The position numbers were made by a program, and so were the translations under genes. The notes beneath the pieces were generated by a model that had not been told where the DNA came from, searched no databases, and saw nothing but the letters and a program-made list of their open reading frames with translations. A stretch of 64,000 nt of DNA from Edaphochlamys debaryana (taxonomy: Eukaryota > Chlorophyta > Chlorophyceae > Chlamydomonadales), in assembly GCA_016858145.1 (NCBI GenBank), contig JAEHOE010000003.1, positions 2,542,001 to 2,606,000 of the forward strand, read 5' to 3'. Numbering within the stretch: position 1 is the stretch's first letter; every line of letters starts with the position of its first letter. This document shows positions 1 to 11,424 of the stretch, piece after piece.

Positions 1-1625
1 GGGCAGCCCCACTCCTCCAGAAGCTCCAGGGCCGCCTCGCAGCCTGACCCCGCGGCCCAACGCCATGTGTCCTCGTCGCACGGGCAGCCGTGCGCCCTCA
101 GCCAGCGCATGGTCTGCATGCCCGCCGTGAACCGTGCGCCCCACTCGGGCATGTAAGACATCGCCGTGTACGCAGCGGTGAACTCGGGCCCGGCAGCTGC
201 GCACATGTCGCCTGCCGTCAGGCCGTGTTGCTCGGGGGTCCAGCCGAAGGCGTCCCACACCCACTCCAGGACGGGGATCTGTCCACCCATGGCGGCCCCG
301 AAGACCAGGGAGCTCGGGTTGAGGGCGCAGCCCGCCTGCAGTCAAGGTCACGTGGTCAGGACGTGCCCGGGCAGGCAGGTGCAGACAGAAGAGCTAACTC
401 CATACCCCGCATACCCCGTGCGGCCGTGCCCCACCTGCCGAAGGGTCTGCAGCACCGCCAGGTGTCCAGCCTCCGCCGCCATCTCGACGTCGGTCAGCGG
501 CCCTACCATGACACCAACCTTCGTCTGGCTGTTGACCACGCCACGCTCAACGAGCCAGTCCGCCACCTCCGCAAGGCCCACCTGGATGGCGTCGCTCAGC
601 GTCACCTGCGGCCCGTTGCCGCCACCCACGCGCCGTCCGTGCGCCCACAGCCACTCAAAACGCTCCAGGACCGTGGCTGCGCTTAGCGCGGGCGTGGCCG
701 AGAGGACGACATCGTAGTAGTTGGCGCCAGGCCAGAAGTCAAACTCGTCTTCCCCGTGGTGATCCTCCTCGGAGGCGAACTCGGCGCCCAGGGACAGGAG
801 CCACTCCGCCTGTGGCGCGGTTAAGAGGGCACGGAGGGGCAGTTGGGGAGCATTGGGGCGTGATCGCACGGCCATGCGTGCGCCATGGGACAAGCCGCCC
901 TTGCGGGTGAGGGCCTGGGTACCTGTGAGTCAGCTGGCAACAGTGTGGAGGTACCGGTAATGGCAACCAGAGCTGCGAAGCGCTAGGAATAGATAGGAAC
1001 CACCGGTTCCCCGCGTCTTCCCACCTTGGCCCGCCAGTCGGGCGTGGGGCTGCGGAGGGCGACGTCCAGGCCTCGAGAGTCGAGACCGCCAATCCCAGTT
1101 CTGCGCGCCGTCGTACCGGGCCCACAGCTGCTGCACGGTCGCCAGGTCGCAGCCGTCTAGCGCCGCCACAGAGTTAGAGCGATAGCGGCTGCGGGCATCT
1201 GGGTCGGTCTTATGTGTGAGCAGGGCGTCCGCGAGGGCCGCATGGCCGCTGCGAAGAGCCTCCACGGCCGCCTGAGCGGCCTTGACAGGAGCTGGGGAGC
1301 TCTGGATGACCAGGTCGCAGACGCTGGTGTGCCCCGCACTGGCAGCAGTCTGCAGCAGAGCGTCCCAGTAGATGCGGCCCCGCACCGTGCCAGGCTCCAG
1401 GAGCCAGCGGAGGCTGTCCAGAGCATTTGAGGCAGCGGCGGCCTTCAGGGTCTCGCAGGTCGGAGAGAGGCCCGTCGCCGCCAGCGTCAGCTCCAGGTTG
1501 GAGACGTCGTTGCTCTGCGCAACGAGCGATACCACCTTCTCGCGCTGCTTGGTCGTTAGGCGCTTGAAGGCCGCAGATGGGAGCCCAGAGTTCACCCACT
1601 GCTCCAGTGCCCAGCGGGGGACGTC
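1..1625 (-). pseudogene. A1: degenerate F-box/ankyrin-like gene, 3' end outside window
   Basis: First member of family A. Recognisable pieces are 1625-1025 (helical repeat region, starting at the DVPRWALEQW motif), 809-435 and 335-1 (runs off the window). The last two match A2 exons 2 and 3 in length and splice sites. Two defects are visible. The N-terminal F-box-like segment of A2 and A3 is absent: no related sequence lies in 1626-2139 and a stop sits just upstream in frame. Relative to A2 and A3, 7 extra bases near 1065-1080 (a TCTCGA-type local repeat) shift the frame before the TPDWRAK end of exon 1. The region near 1500-1600 is almost identical to A2, so the damage is recent. An unseen upstream exon could still serve this copy. 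Product function unknown; the repeats suggest protein-protein contact. Confidence 0.7.
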
Positions 1626-2139
1626 CTGGAAGAAGTGGATGGTGACGCAAGATTGGGGCCTCTTCCCTCAGCATGGCCCCACCAGTTCTGGCAGAGCGAC
1701 TGGCCACATGCCTCAGGACGGCACACGCGCCACACGCCCCATGAAGCGCCCCAACGGGTGTGCGCAGCTGCGCACCGCCTAAAGAAGCTGGACTGGTGCC
1801 CGCATGCATCGCCTGGTCGTCTAGACTGATGAGCAAGTGCCCCGACAAGAGACTTGTTTGCAGCTAGTAAGCGGTAAGGCCCTATGCCCCCCACCCCAGG
1901 GCTTCCCTCACCGAAACAACCAACGCTGCCTTCCCACTACACCATAGCAGCGCTACCCGCTAGACGCTGACGTGCAAGCCACCACACCACCCCACTGCCG
2001 CAGTAGTCAGCATCAGACCGTAAATACACACTCAACCATCCGCCCCTCACCGAGACCCGGTCACTCAACCCCGCGCTTGCTGAAATGCCTGTCCACACAC
2101 CCCTCAGCGCCCCTCCCGGTTCGCCCCTGTCACGCAGTC
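1626..2139. other. intergenic, A1 to B1
   Basis: No coding exon is supported. The stretch does not resemble the F-box-like start of A2 or A3, which is the reason A1 is called truncated. It should hold the 3' flank of B1; no TGTAA motif was seen on the minus strand. Confidence 0.5.
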
Positions 2140-4661
2140 TCACACACCGCTCGCCGGCTCCACCTGCGTCCTGAACCGCAGCATGCCCAGGCGCTCCTCG
2201 GCGACCACGCCCGGCTGCTGCCGGGCCCACGCCACGACCCCCAGTCGCTTCGCCAACTGAAGCCTGCGTCCCAGCTCCGTCCAGTCGGGCCGGCAGCCCT
2301 CGTCCACCAGCCACTGCAGCGTGGCGACAGGCGCTGACGTCACGGCTTCCGACAGCAGCCTGGCCCCGCTGGCGTCCGGGTTGAGGGGCAGGCCCAGGCG
2401 GCGCAGCAGCGGCAGCATGCGCCACTCGCGGCCGCAGACAGCGGCGAGGTAGGGGCCACCGTTGTCCTGAGGGCGGGGGCGGCAAAGGGAAGGGAAGGGC
2501 TTGGCAAGGCGCGCGCGGATGCCGGCTGAAACGTAAACGGGCCAAGCCTTCAGGTAAAGGGGCCCAGCGATTGACGGCAAGGCCACAAACCTTCACCTCA
2601 GCTACCATCAGCTCTCAGGCCCCAGCCCAGCCTCATCCGCTCACCGGCATGGGGCAGCCCAGCTCCGCCAGCAGCTCCACCGCCGCCTCGCAGCCCGAAG
2701 CTGCCGCCGCTCCTCACGCGGCTGCATCCACCTCAAAGCCCCGGGCGGAGAGCCATGACATGGCTTCCACGGAGCCACTGTAGGCGGCCGCGGCAAAAGG
2801 CTTGCTGTATGACCCGCCGCCGCCCCCAAGCACGTGTGCCCTGCCACTCCGGTTCAAGTCCTCACCAGCAGGGGCATGGTCCACCGCCCACTGCATCACG
2901 GGCACGCGGCCGGCGTGGGCCGCCTCAAACAGCAGCGCATTCCAACGAAACGGGTAGCCAGCCTGCCAGTGTGCGGGGGCGGGGGACACCAACGGCCAGT
3001 CAGCCGAGCCGGCAGGGGTCAAAAAACTACACAGCAGGACGCAACGGGTCGCGCAGCGCAAAGCTGCACTTGCGCCTCTTGCCCCTCTGAAGGGGCTTGC
3101 AGAGCCAGAGCAGTCGAGCGCCCGCCGCCGCTGCGCCTGCACCCGCCCCACCCTGTTATCCCTGCGGCCTTCCCACCTGGGCCCTGCGCCCTCCCTTCCC
3201 TGGAACCACCTGCCCCACCCTGTTATCCCTGCGGCCTTCCCACCTGGGCCCTGCGCCCTCCCTTCCCTGGAACCACCTGCCCCACCTGCCGCAGCATCTC
3301 CAGCGCTTGCACGTGGCCCTGTGCCGCCGCCTCGTCCACAGAAGCCTCCTCGCTGCGGCCGATCATCACTCCCTCCGCCAGCAGCCACCGAGCCGCCTCC
3401 ACCAGCCCACCGGCAACCGCGGAGCTCAGCCCGTACAGCGGCTCTCTGTCCACGTTGTCATCAGCCACCGGCTGGCAGCCCCTGCCACACAGCCAGGCGT
3501 AGCGCTCGACCATCTCGGCCCCAGTCAGGTTTGGGTTTGTGATGTAGTAGCAAGTGCGCTGGGGCCTAGTGCCCAGGGAGCACAGCCACTCCGCCTTGGC
3601 CTGCCAGTCCGGGGTGCGGCTGCCGAGGGCCGCCGTCAGGGCGGAAAGCAGCTGCTGCACAGCGGTTGGGCCGTTGGGAGCCGCGGCGCCGTCACCGCCC
3701 AGGCCGCCGACAGCGCCGCCGTCGGCCCCTGCTGGGCCCGGCTCGTTGCCCTCCTGCCCCTCCACTTCCTCCCCTGGCCATATGACCGCCTGGGCTGCGA
3801 ACATGGGGTCCGGGGCCTCGGCTGGCTGCCCGGGTTGTATGCCTTCGGGAGGTGGGAGCCGAATATAGGTGACCCACACGCGCTGGGCAGTCGTGAGGTC
3901 GCAGCCCTCGAGAGCTGCGAGGAAGAGGTTGAGCGCTGATACCTGCTGGTCCGCCTGGTATCCCACCGCCGCTGCCTCTGCCAGGAGCCAGTCCATGAGG
4001 GACACATGGCCAGCGCACGCAGCAGCCCCCGCCGCGTACCAGATGTCGCCACGACCCTCGTATGGGATGAACCTGGCGTCTCCGTAAACGCGGCGAAAGG
4101 CTGAGCAGCGGTCCAAGCACCACTGGCAGACCACCCGCTGCCCCGCCCTGGCCGCTGTTGAGAGCACGGCGCCCCAGTTGATGTTGAACACTTCTCGCGC
4201 CCCCGACTCGTCCACCAGCCACACGCAGCTCTCCAGAGCGCCGCCTGCGGCCGCTGCCTCGAGCGTCCCCTGGGTGGGCTCCGTGCCGGTCAGGGCGATG
4301 GCGGCACGCAGGTTGCGGACCTCATTGCTCGCGGCCACGAGGGCGACCAGCCGCTGGCGCTGGGAGCCCGTGAGTGCCTTGAAGGCGTTAGGTGCTGCCC
4401 ATCGCTCGTCGAACGCCCAGGCTGGAACGCTCGCGGAGAGCGCAATCACGCGGCATGCTGCTTGAAGACGTCGGCTGCCGTGGTGTTCACTGTCCTCAGG
4501 CACACCTGCTCGTTGGGGTACAGGAAGGATGCGATCCGCTCCAGGTAATCGGGCGTCCAGAGCTGTCTCAGCTCGCTGTCGGAGGCGGTTCCGAGAGCCG
4601 GGCGGTCCGTGCTGTCGAGACCTCCGCATCGCTCCAGCGGGTTGCACTGCTCGTGAGCCAT
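2140..4661 (-). pseudogene. B1: disabled F-box/ankyrin-like gene (frameshift and nonsense codon)
   Basis: Second family, same layout as intact B2. Exons are 4661-3286, 2962-2645 and 2466-2140, with phase-0 introns after LRQ and after the GCPMP-equivalent position. The start MAHEQ and the F-box-like segment (DYLERIASFLYPNEQVCLRT) are present, followed by ankyrin-like helical repeats. Two lesions separate it from B2. A 2-bp insertion near 4447-4449 puts a TGA directly after FKQHAA and shifts the rest of exon 1. A TGG to TGA change at 2714-2716 stops exon 2 after GFEVDAAA. All splice sites and the final stop remain, so loss of function is recent. Both lesions would have to be sequence errors for the gene to be active. 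Confidence 0.8.
3151..3284. repeat. 67-bp direct tandem duplication in B1 intron 1
   Basis: Two adjacent copies (3151-3217 and 3218-3284) of a 67-bp unit beginning CCCTGTTATCCC, identical by eye. The unit abuts the exon 1 donor and repeats several CACCTG stretches that look like donors on the minus strand. B2 lacks it. Confidence 0.85.
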
Positions 4662-5392
4662 CGAGCTAGGTGAAATAACTGGGTTTGGGTTCGACAGCAA
4701 GGCCTGGGTGACCGCGCGCAGCAGACTCGGGAATACAGCTTGGCGATTCTGGTTCGGGCTAGAAGAGAGATGCAGAGGACTACCGGTATGCTTGCAAAAC
4801 ACACCAACGTCTGTGACCCGACGCCGTTCACGCCTTCGCGGAATCACTGAACGTGACCATGCCCTTCCGTGACCTCCGTACGTGTCGCCCCGCCCCGCAT
4901 TCCGCTACCCGTCTCCATCATCCTAGCCCTGCAGGACCCTGCCGTCCGCCCCCGAAAGGCCAAAGTCTCCAATCCGTACTAGGCCCCCCCGCCTTGCGCC
5001 CCCGAAACCCTCGCGATGACCCTAAGCCTTGGCCGCCTTGCGCCCCCGTACCGAACGCTCCATCTCGCGAGACGGGAGGCCCTGCGTGCGCACACCAGAC
5101 ATCCTGCGTACCCGCTCCGACCCTGCCCCTTGGCGGCGTCTTCCCTCCTGCATTTCTGCCTTCACGCTGAGCCGTCTCATGCGCCGGCCACCGCAAGCAC
5201 CCCGCACCCCTCACGTGCCCCACTCCCTCTCCTGTACAACAAGCCCCACGTCAGAAGTCCGCGCATCGCTGCAGTCTACGTATCCGCCTACTGCTGCTGC
5301 AGCCCTTGACGTAAGCCCCCACACCCCTAACGTGCCCCTCTCCCTCTCCCTCTGTTGTACGGCCCCACCGTCACCCCATCAGCCCCTTCCCC
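4662..5392. other. intergenic, B1 promoter side and A2 3' flank
   Basis: The first about 200 bp upstream of the B1 start are strongly similar to 11425-11650 upstream of B2 (shared blocks such as CACACCAACGTCTGTGAC and CTTGGCGATT), so the duplicated unit includes the B promoter. The rest is C-rich and diverged; no gene is supported. Confidence 0.6.
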
Positions 5393-7901
5393 TCACTGCC
5401 CGAGCTTCGCCCGCTGCGCCCTGATCCACGCCAGCAGCTCCGCCTTCTCCGCATCGGTGGCGCGGCTGCCGTACCACTCCACCGCCCACTCGGCCTGATG
5501 CCAGCCGCCCTCGTCCACCGGATAGCCCTCCTCCTCCACCAGCCACCGCAGCATCCGAAGGGGTGCTCCGCTTGACAGGAAAGACCAGAAGGTATCCCTC
5601 TCGCACGGCTCACCGAAGGGCACGCCCAGGCGGCATAGCACGGGCACCATGTTCCACGCGCCCCCCTCCACTGCCGCGTCGTAGGGACTGCCGTCGGTCT
5701 GTGGGGCGGATGTGTGGACAGGCAAGGATAACAGGTCATGAGGGGACCACGGCATGCGCTTGCGGGAAAGGATAAAAGGGACGTGCTACTAAACCCTTGG
5801 AGTCCTTCAATCGCCACGACGAGGTTCAAGGCCTGGCCCAGGCAATTCAACCCTGTGCTGCGCTGACGCTGACGCTGACACATGCCCCCCGTCGGGCCCC
5901 ACCGTCCAGGCCACCCAGCCGCCCATGCCCCGCCCGCTACTGCTGTCAGCAGACCCTGCTTGATAAGGCTCTACGGCTTCGTCGGCTACAGTAGCCTCCC
6001 CCCTTCGTTGTACCGGTCGAGGGTGCAACCCTTGCCCACCCCCACCACTCACCGGCTTGGGGCAGCCCCACTCGTGCAGAAGCTCCAGGGCCGCCTCGCA
6101 GCTCGACCCCGCGGCCGCGTGCCATGTGTCCTCGTCGCACGGACAGCCGTGCGCCCTCAGCCACAGCATCGTCTCCACGCCTGCCGTGCGCACTTCACCC
6201 CACTCGGGCCCGGCAGCGGCGTTCATCTCACTTGCCGTCAAGCCGTGTTGCTCGGGGGTCCAGCCGAAGGCGTCCCACACCCAATCGAGGACGGGGATGT
6301 GTCCACCGCAGGCGGCCCCGTAGGCAAGGGAGCGGGGGCTCAGGGCGCAGCCCATCTGCAGTGAAGGCCACCAAGTGGGCAAGGTTTGCCCTCGTGGCTT
6401 CGTGTCTTCGCAACATGCAACTGAGCCCAGGCGTACCTGCTGATGCCCGCTGCCTTTCCCACGACACCCCCTTAGCCCCACCTGCTTGAGAGCCTTTAGC
6501 ACGTTTAGGCGCCCAGCCTCCGCCGCCATCTCAACATCGTAACTGTTCTCCACCATCAAGCCGGTCTCCACAGAGCGTTCGACAACGCCACGCTCAACGA
6601 GCCAGTCCACCACCTCCACCAGGCCCGCCCGGAGCGCTTCGCTTAGCGTCCCGCGCGGTCCCAGCCTGCCGCCCGCGCGCCGTCCGTGCACCCACAGCCA
6701 ATCGAACCGCTCCAGGACCGTGGCTGCGCTTAGCGCGGGCGTGGCTGCGAGGACGATATCGTAGTAGTTGGCGCCGGGCCAGAAGTCAAACTCGTCTTCC
6801 CCGTGGTGATCCTCCTCGGAGGCGAACTCGGCGCCCAGGGACAGGAGCCACTCCGCCTGTGGCGCGGTTAAGAGGGCACGGAGGGGCAGTTGGGGAGCAT
6901 TGGGGCGTGAGCGCGAGGCCAGTAAGCCATGCGTGCGCCCTGGGACAAGCCGCCCTTGCGGGTGAGGGCCTGGGTATCTGTGAGTCAGCTGGCAATAGTG
7001 TGGAGGTACCGGTAATGGCATCCAGTGCTTGCGAATTGCTGCTCTGATAGGCTTGAACAACCGGTTCCCCGCGTCTTCCCACCTTGGCCCGCCAGTCGGG
7101 CGTGGGGCTGCGGAGGGCGGCGCCCAGGCCCCTACTCTCCCAGAACCAGTTCTGCGCGCCGTCGTATCGGGCCCACAGCTGCTGCACGGTCGCCAGGTCG
7201 CAGCCCTCCAGGGCCGCCATAGAGTCAGCATGGTAGGCTCTGCGGGCATCTGGGTCGGCCTCATGTGTGAGCAGGTAGTCCGCGAGGGTCGTGTGGCCGC
7301 TGCGCAGGGCTTCCACGGCCGCCCTGGTTGCTCCAAGGGGAGTTGGGGAGCTCTGAAGACAGAGCGTGCAGACGCTGGTGTGCCCCGCCTTGGCAGTGGT
7401 CTGCAGGAGGCCATCCCAGTTGGGAGACTCCCGCATTCGCCCAGGCTCCAGGAGCCAGCGGAAGCTGTCCGAAGCATTTGAGGCAGCGGCGGCCTTCAGG
7501 GTCTCGCAGGTCGGAGAGAGGCCCGTCGCCGCCAGCGTCAGCTCCAGGTTGGAGACGTCGTTGCTCTGCGCAACGAGCGATACCACCTTCTCGCGCTGCT
7601 TGGTCGTTAGGCGCTTGCAGATCCCAGACTCAAGCCACTGCTCCAGCGCCCAGCGGGGTACGGGCTGGGAGAGGTGGATGGCGGTGGAGTCGGGTCCCTG
7701 GCCACCCCTGAGGACCACGGCCGTGATCCGGTTGATGGGCCTCAAGAAGACCTTCTCATTGTGGCTCAGGTAGGTAGCGATGTGCTCCACGAGGTCGCGG
7801 TTCTCAAAGACAGCACTCGCGGGCGATGCGTCCGGGGATCGCGCTGCGGCAGCATCCTCGGGACCACCGGACACCTTCTGACGCTTGTACAAGTTCAGCA
7901 T
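5393..7901 (-). CDS. A2: F-box-like protein with ankyrin-like repeats (intact)
   Basis: Four exons, 7901-7083, 6856-6482, 6355-6053 and 5698-5393, all with GT-AG phase-0 introns, give 600 residues. The start is the ATG of MLNLYKRQKV; the upstream frame is open but has no ATG. Residues about 25-60 (DLVEHIATYLSHNEKVFLRP) resemble an F-box. The rest is a chain of degenerate 30-35-residue helical repeats of ankyrin flavour, for example VVDWLVERGVV, AAEAGRLNVLKALKQ and LEWG/LHEWGCPKP. F-box proteins with such repeats usually present substrates to SCF ubiquitin ligases; that role is inferred here. A2 is the middle A copy of an A-B-A-B-A array on one strand. The assignment as gene is firm; the fold name is less so. 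Confidence 0.85.
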
Positions 7902-9064
7902 CCAGGCAGACGCTAGATTGTGTCCGGAACAAGCAGGCCCGCGACAAGCTGGTGGCTGCCGACCGAAATGGCGCGAAGGCGCAGTCCCTCGCAAAGTGCC
8001 GGGCAGCCAGTAACGATGGCGCTCTATGACAAGCTATTTACACCATGTGGTTTAGCGGACCTAGCTTTCCCTGCACCCCCTGGCTCATCTCCCCATGCCT
8101 TGCCACACGACCACGACGACTTGCACTGCCCTGTTGCGCCCCTTCCACGTGGCCCCTTCCCCCCTACCCCCCGTGCCTTTCCAGCACTTGCACCGCCCTA
8201 TTGCTGGCCCTGTTCCTCTCCGACCTATGAGCAGGTCCTTCCTGGCTGGACTCGGCTTGGTCCGCCTGGTTCCGCCCCATGGCGCTCATGGTCGGCGCGT
8301 TCCTACACCTTCCGAAGTATGCTGGGGGGACTGGTCAAGGCGCAGGCCACCTTGACCAGGCCACCCTCAGCGGCAAACAGGGAAGAACCCGGGCGGGCAG
8401 GCCAGCGTGGTTGGTAAGTATCCCCCTCTCGGCTTTCCGGCACGCCAGCAAGATCTGCCATCTGGGACGCATATCCCAGGCTACCCATTTGAGGAGCAGG
8501 TCCGGCTAGCCGCATGCCTGTAGGACCGCGGGAGGGGGCGTGTGGAGCGAGCGGGGGCGCTGGCTGCACTGCTCCCCTGCCCCCTCTCCTCCCTTGCATT
8601 GCTACCCTCCGTGACCATCTTCCCTGAACTTTACTCGTTGTGCAACTCGCCAACAGCATGATAGCATGGCTTACGGGACAGAGTTCAGCAAGCGCCAAGT
8701 ACAGGGCATGGAGGTCTGGCGACCGGCACTCCCTCGGACCCATTCATCCGGGGCTACTCTCCACGCTGCCGCCAGAAAGCCTGGCTGTGTGTGGCCCCCT
8801 GGCACAGCACCACCATCCCCCTCAGGTTTGCGGTTGATACTCTTCAGCCCGCTAGGTGCCAGGACTCACCGCTTAAAACCATGCCGCCACTGCCCCATTA
8901 GGCCTGCCCGTGCCGTAAATCGCCGGCGGCAGCACTCGCTTCCCCCACAGCGGGATGCAGCCCCTGCTCGATTGCCACACGGACAGCACCATTCCGTGCC
9001 TCCTCAACACGACACGACACCCCCCTGCCAGCGCCCCTCCCAGTCCGCCCCCTGCCGCGCAGTC
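7902..9064. other. intergenic, A2 promoter side and B2 3' flank
   Basis: About 150 bp directly upstream of the A2 start are nearly identical to 14809-14985 upstream of A3, then similarity stops abruptly near 8085. The remaining 1 kb shows no supported gene. Confidence 0.6.
8034..8040 (-). promoter_or_regulatory. candidate TATA-like box of A2
   Basis: On the minus strand this reads TAAATAG, about 136 bp upstream of the A2 ATG. The same heptamer stands at the same distance upstream of A3 inside a block conserved between the two copies. Function is inferred from conservation and position only. Confidence 0.35.
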
Positions 9065-11424
9065 TCACACACCGCTGGCCGGCGCAACCTGCGTCCTAAA
9101 CCGCAGGAAGCCCAGGCCCGCCTCGACAACGACGCCCGGTTGCTCCCGGATCCACGCCATGACCTCAGGGCGCCTCTTGACACACTGAGACTTGCGGCCC
9201 AGCTCCGTCCAGTCGGGCCGGCAGCCCTCGTCCACCAGCCACTGCAGCGTGGCGACAGGGGCCGCCGCAACGGCTTCCCATAGCAGCCCCTCTCCGCTGG
9301 CGTCCGGGTTGAGGGGCACGCCCAGGCGGCGCAGCAGGGGCAGCAGGTGCCACTCGCGGCTGCAGACAGCGGCGAGGTAGGGGCCGCCGTGGTGCTGAGG
9401 GGCGGGAGAAGGCCGACGGCTCGGGGTTACGATGATGGCAGGTGTGATTGGCGGGCGCTACAGTGCACGGAGCCGACAGAGGGCGGAGGATATGCCCCAA
9501 ACCCCACACGGCTCGGTCCCAGAGTCCATCACGGGGCCTGACTCGAGACAGCCCAGCCCAGCCTCACCCGCTCACCGGCATGGGGCAGCCCAGCTCCGCC
9601 AGCAGCTCCACCGCCGCCTCGCAGCCCGAAGCCGCCGCCGCTCCCCACGCGGCTGCATCCACCTCAAAGCCCCGGGCGGAGAGCCATGCCATGGCTTCCG
9701 CGGAGCCGCCGTAGGCGGCCGCGATGAATGGCTGCTGGCCTGCGCCCCTGAGCAACGCCACCAGCTCGTCCCTGCTTGCGTCCTTGCCACCCGGGACGCT
9801 GTCCAGCACCCACTCCATCACGGCCACGCGGCCGCTGCGCGCAGCCGATTGCAGCAACGAGTCCCAGCGCAGCGCGCAGCCGGCCTGCGGCCGGGTGGGG
9901 TGGGACCAATAGTCAGAGAGCAGGAGCGAAGTCACGCGCGGATGTCAGGATGGCGTGGACGTCGCACAGCGATGGGGCCAGGGGTCGCGAGACGTTGACG
10001 CGTGCAAGAGCGGGTCGCACACAACCCTGCGCCCCGGCACCGCACCGCCCCGTTTGTTGGCCCTGCTCCCTCCCCACCTGCCGCAGCATCGCCAGCGCTT
10101 GCACGTGTCCGTTACAAGCCGCGGAGGTCGCCGAGTTGTATACGTGTCCGTCCAACAACACGCCCTCCGCCAGCAGCCACCGAGCCGCCTCCACCAGCCC
10201 ATCTGAGATTGCCGAGCTCAGCGCGAACCCCGGCGCCTCATCCTCGACATCTTCTGCGGCCGGCCGGCAGCCCTTGCCCCGCAGCCACATGAAGCGCTCG
10301 ACCAGCTCAGGCCCAGTCAGGCCCGGGCCCGTGATGTAGTAGTAGCACGTGACCCGAGGCCGAGCTCCCAGGGAGCACAGCCACTCGGCCTTGGCCTGCC
10401 AGTCCGGGGTGCGGCTGCCGAGGGCGCTGCTGAGAGCTGTAAGCAACTGCGTAGAGATTAGATCGTCGGGAGCCGCGCCGTTGCCGTCCGCACCGCCGTC
10501 GCCATCACCGTTGCCCTCTGCAGGGCCCAGCTGCTCACCGTCCTCCTGCCCCTCCCCTGGCAGCAGTCCCTCCCCTAGCCACCAGCCCGCCTGGGCTGCG
10601 ATGATGGGATCCAGGGGCTCGGCGGGCTGCGGGGCGCCCTGGGGCGGGATTGGGGAGTAGGTGGCCCACAGGCGCTGCGTGGTCGCCAGGTCGCAGCCCT
10701 TGAGAGCTGCGAGGAAGAGCCTGCGAGCGGCTGCCTGGTTCGATGGGTAGCCCGCCGCCGCTGCCTCCGCCAGAAGCCAGTCCATGAGGGAGACATGGCC
10801 AGAGTACGCGGCAGCCTCGGCCGCAGACCAGATGTACCCGGCGCCTTTATCGAGGTGGCGTAAGTAGGGCCAGCGGTCCAAGCACCACTGGCAGACCATC
10901 CGCTGCCCCGCCTTGGCCGCTGCCGAGAGCACGGCTTCCCAGTTGACGCTGCGCAGTTGCCGGGCCCCAGACTCGTCCACCAGCCACGTGCAGCTCTCCA
11001 GAGCGCCGCCTGCGGCTGCTGCCTCGAGCGTCGCCTGCGTGGGCTCCGTGCCGGTCAGGGCGATGGCGGCACGCACGTTGCGGACGTCATTGCTCGCGGC
11101 CACGAGGGCGACCAGCCGCTGCCGCTGGGAGCCCGTAAGCGCCTTGAAGGCATTAGGTGCTGCCCATCGCTCGTCGAACGCCCAGGCTGGAACGCTCGCG
11201 GAGAGCGCAATCGCGGCATGCTGCTTGAAGACGTCGGCTGCCGTGGTGTTCACTGTCCTCAGGCACGCCAGCTCGTTGGGGGCCAGGAAGGATGCGATCC
11301 GCTCCAGGTAGTCTGGCGTCCAGAGCTGTCTCAGCGCGCTGTCGGAGGCTGTTCCACAGGCTGGGCGGTCCGTTGCGTCAAGTCCTCCACATCGCTTCAA
11401 CGGGTTGCTCTGCTCGTGGGCCAT
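9065..11424 (-). CDS. B2: F-box-like protein with ankyrin-like repeats (intact)
   Basis: Three exons, 11424-10078, 9884-9576 and 9394-9065, joined by phase-0 GT-AG introns, encode 661 residues. The start is MAHEQSNPLK. Residues about 30-62 (LWTPDYLERIASFLAPNELA) form an F-box-like helix set. Ankyrin-like repeats follow (GHVSLMDWLLAEAAAAGY, VEAARWLLAEGVLLDG, GHVQALAMLRQ), with an acidic Glu/Gly/Asp linker (GEGQEDGEQLGPAEGNGDGD) in the middle. It aligns with family A along its length, for example TPDWQAKAEWLCSLG against TPDWRAK-AEWLLSLG, but lacks the A intron at that point. Likely a substrate-recognition or scaffold protein; no substrate can be named. Confidence 0.85.

Noticed and set aside
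7899..7994. Longer N-terminus for A2 and A3 (MRGTAPSRHF)
   Set aside because: The codon is TTG and the stretch diverges between copies; the ATG of MLNLYKRQ/MLSMHKRQ is preferred.
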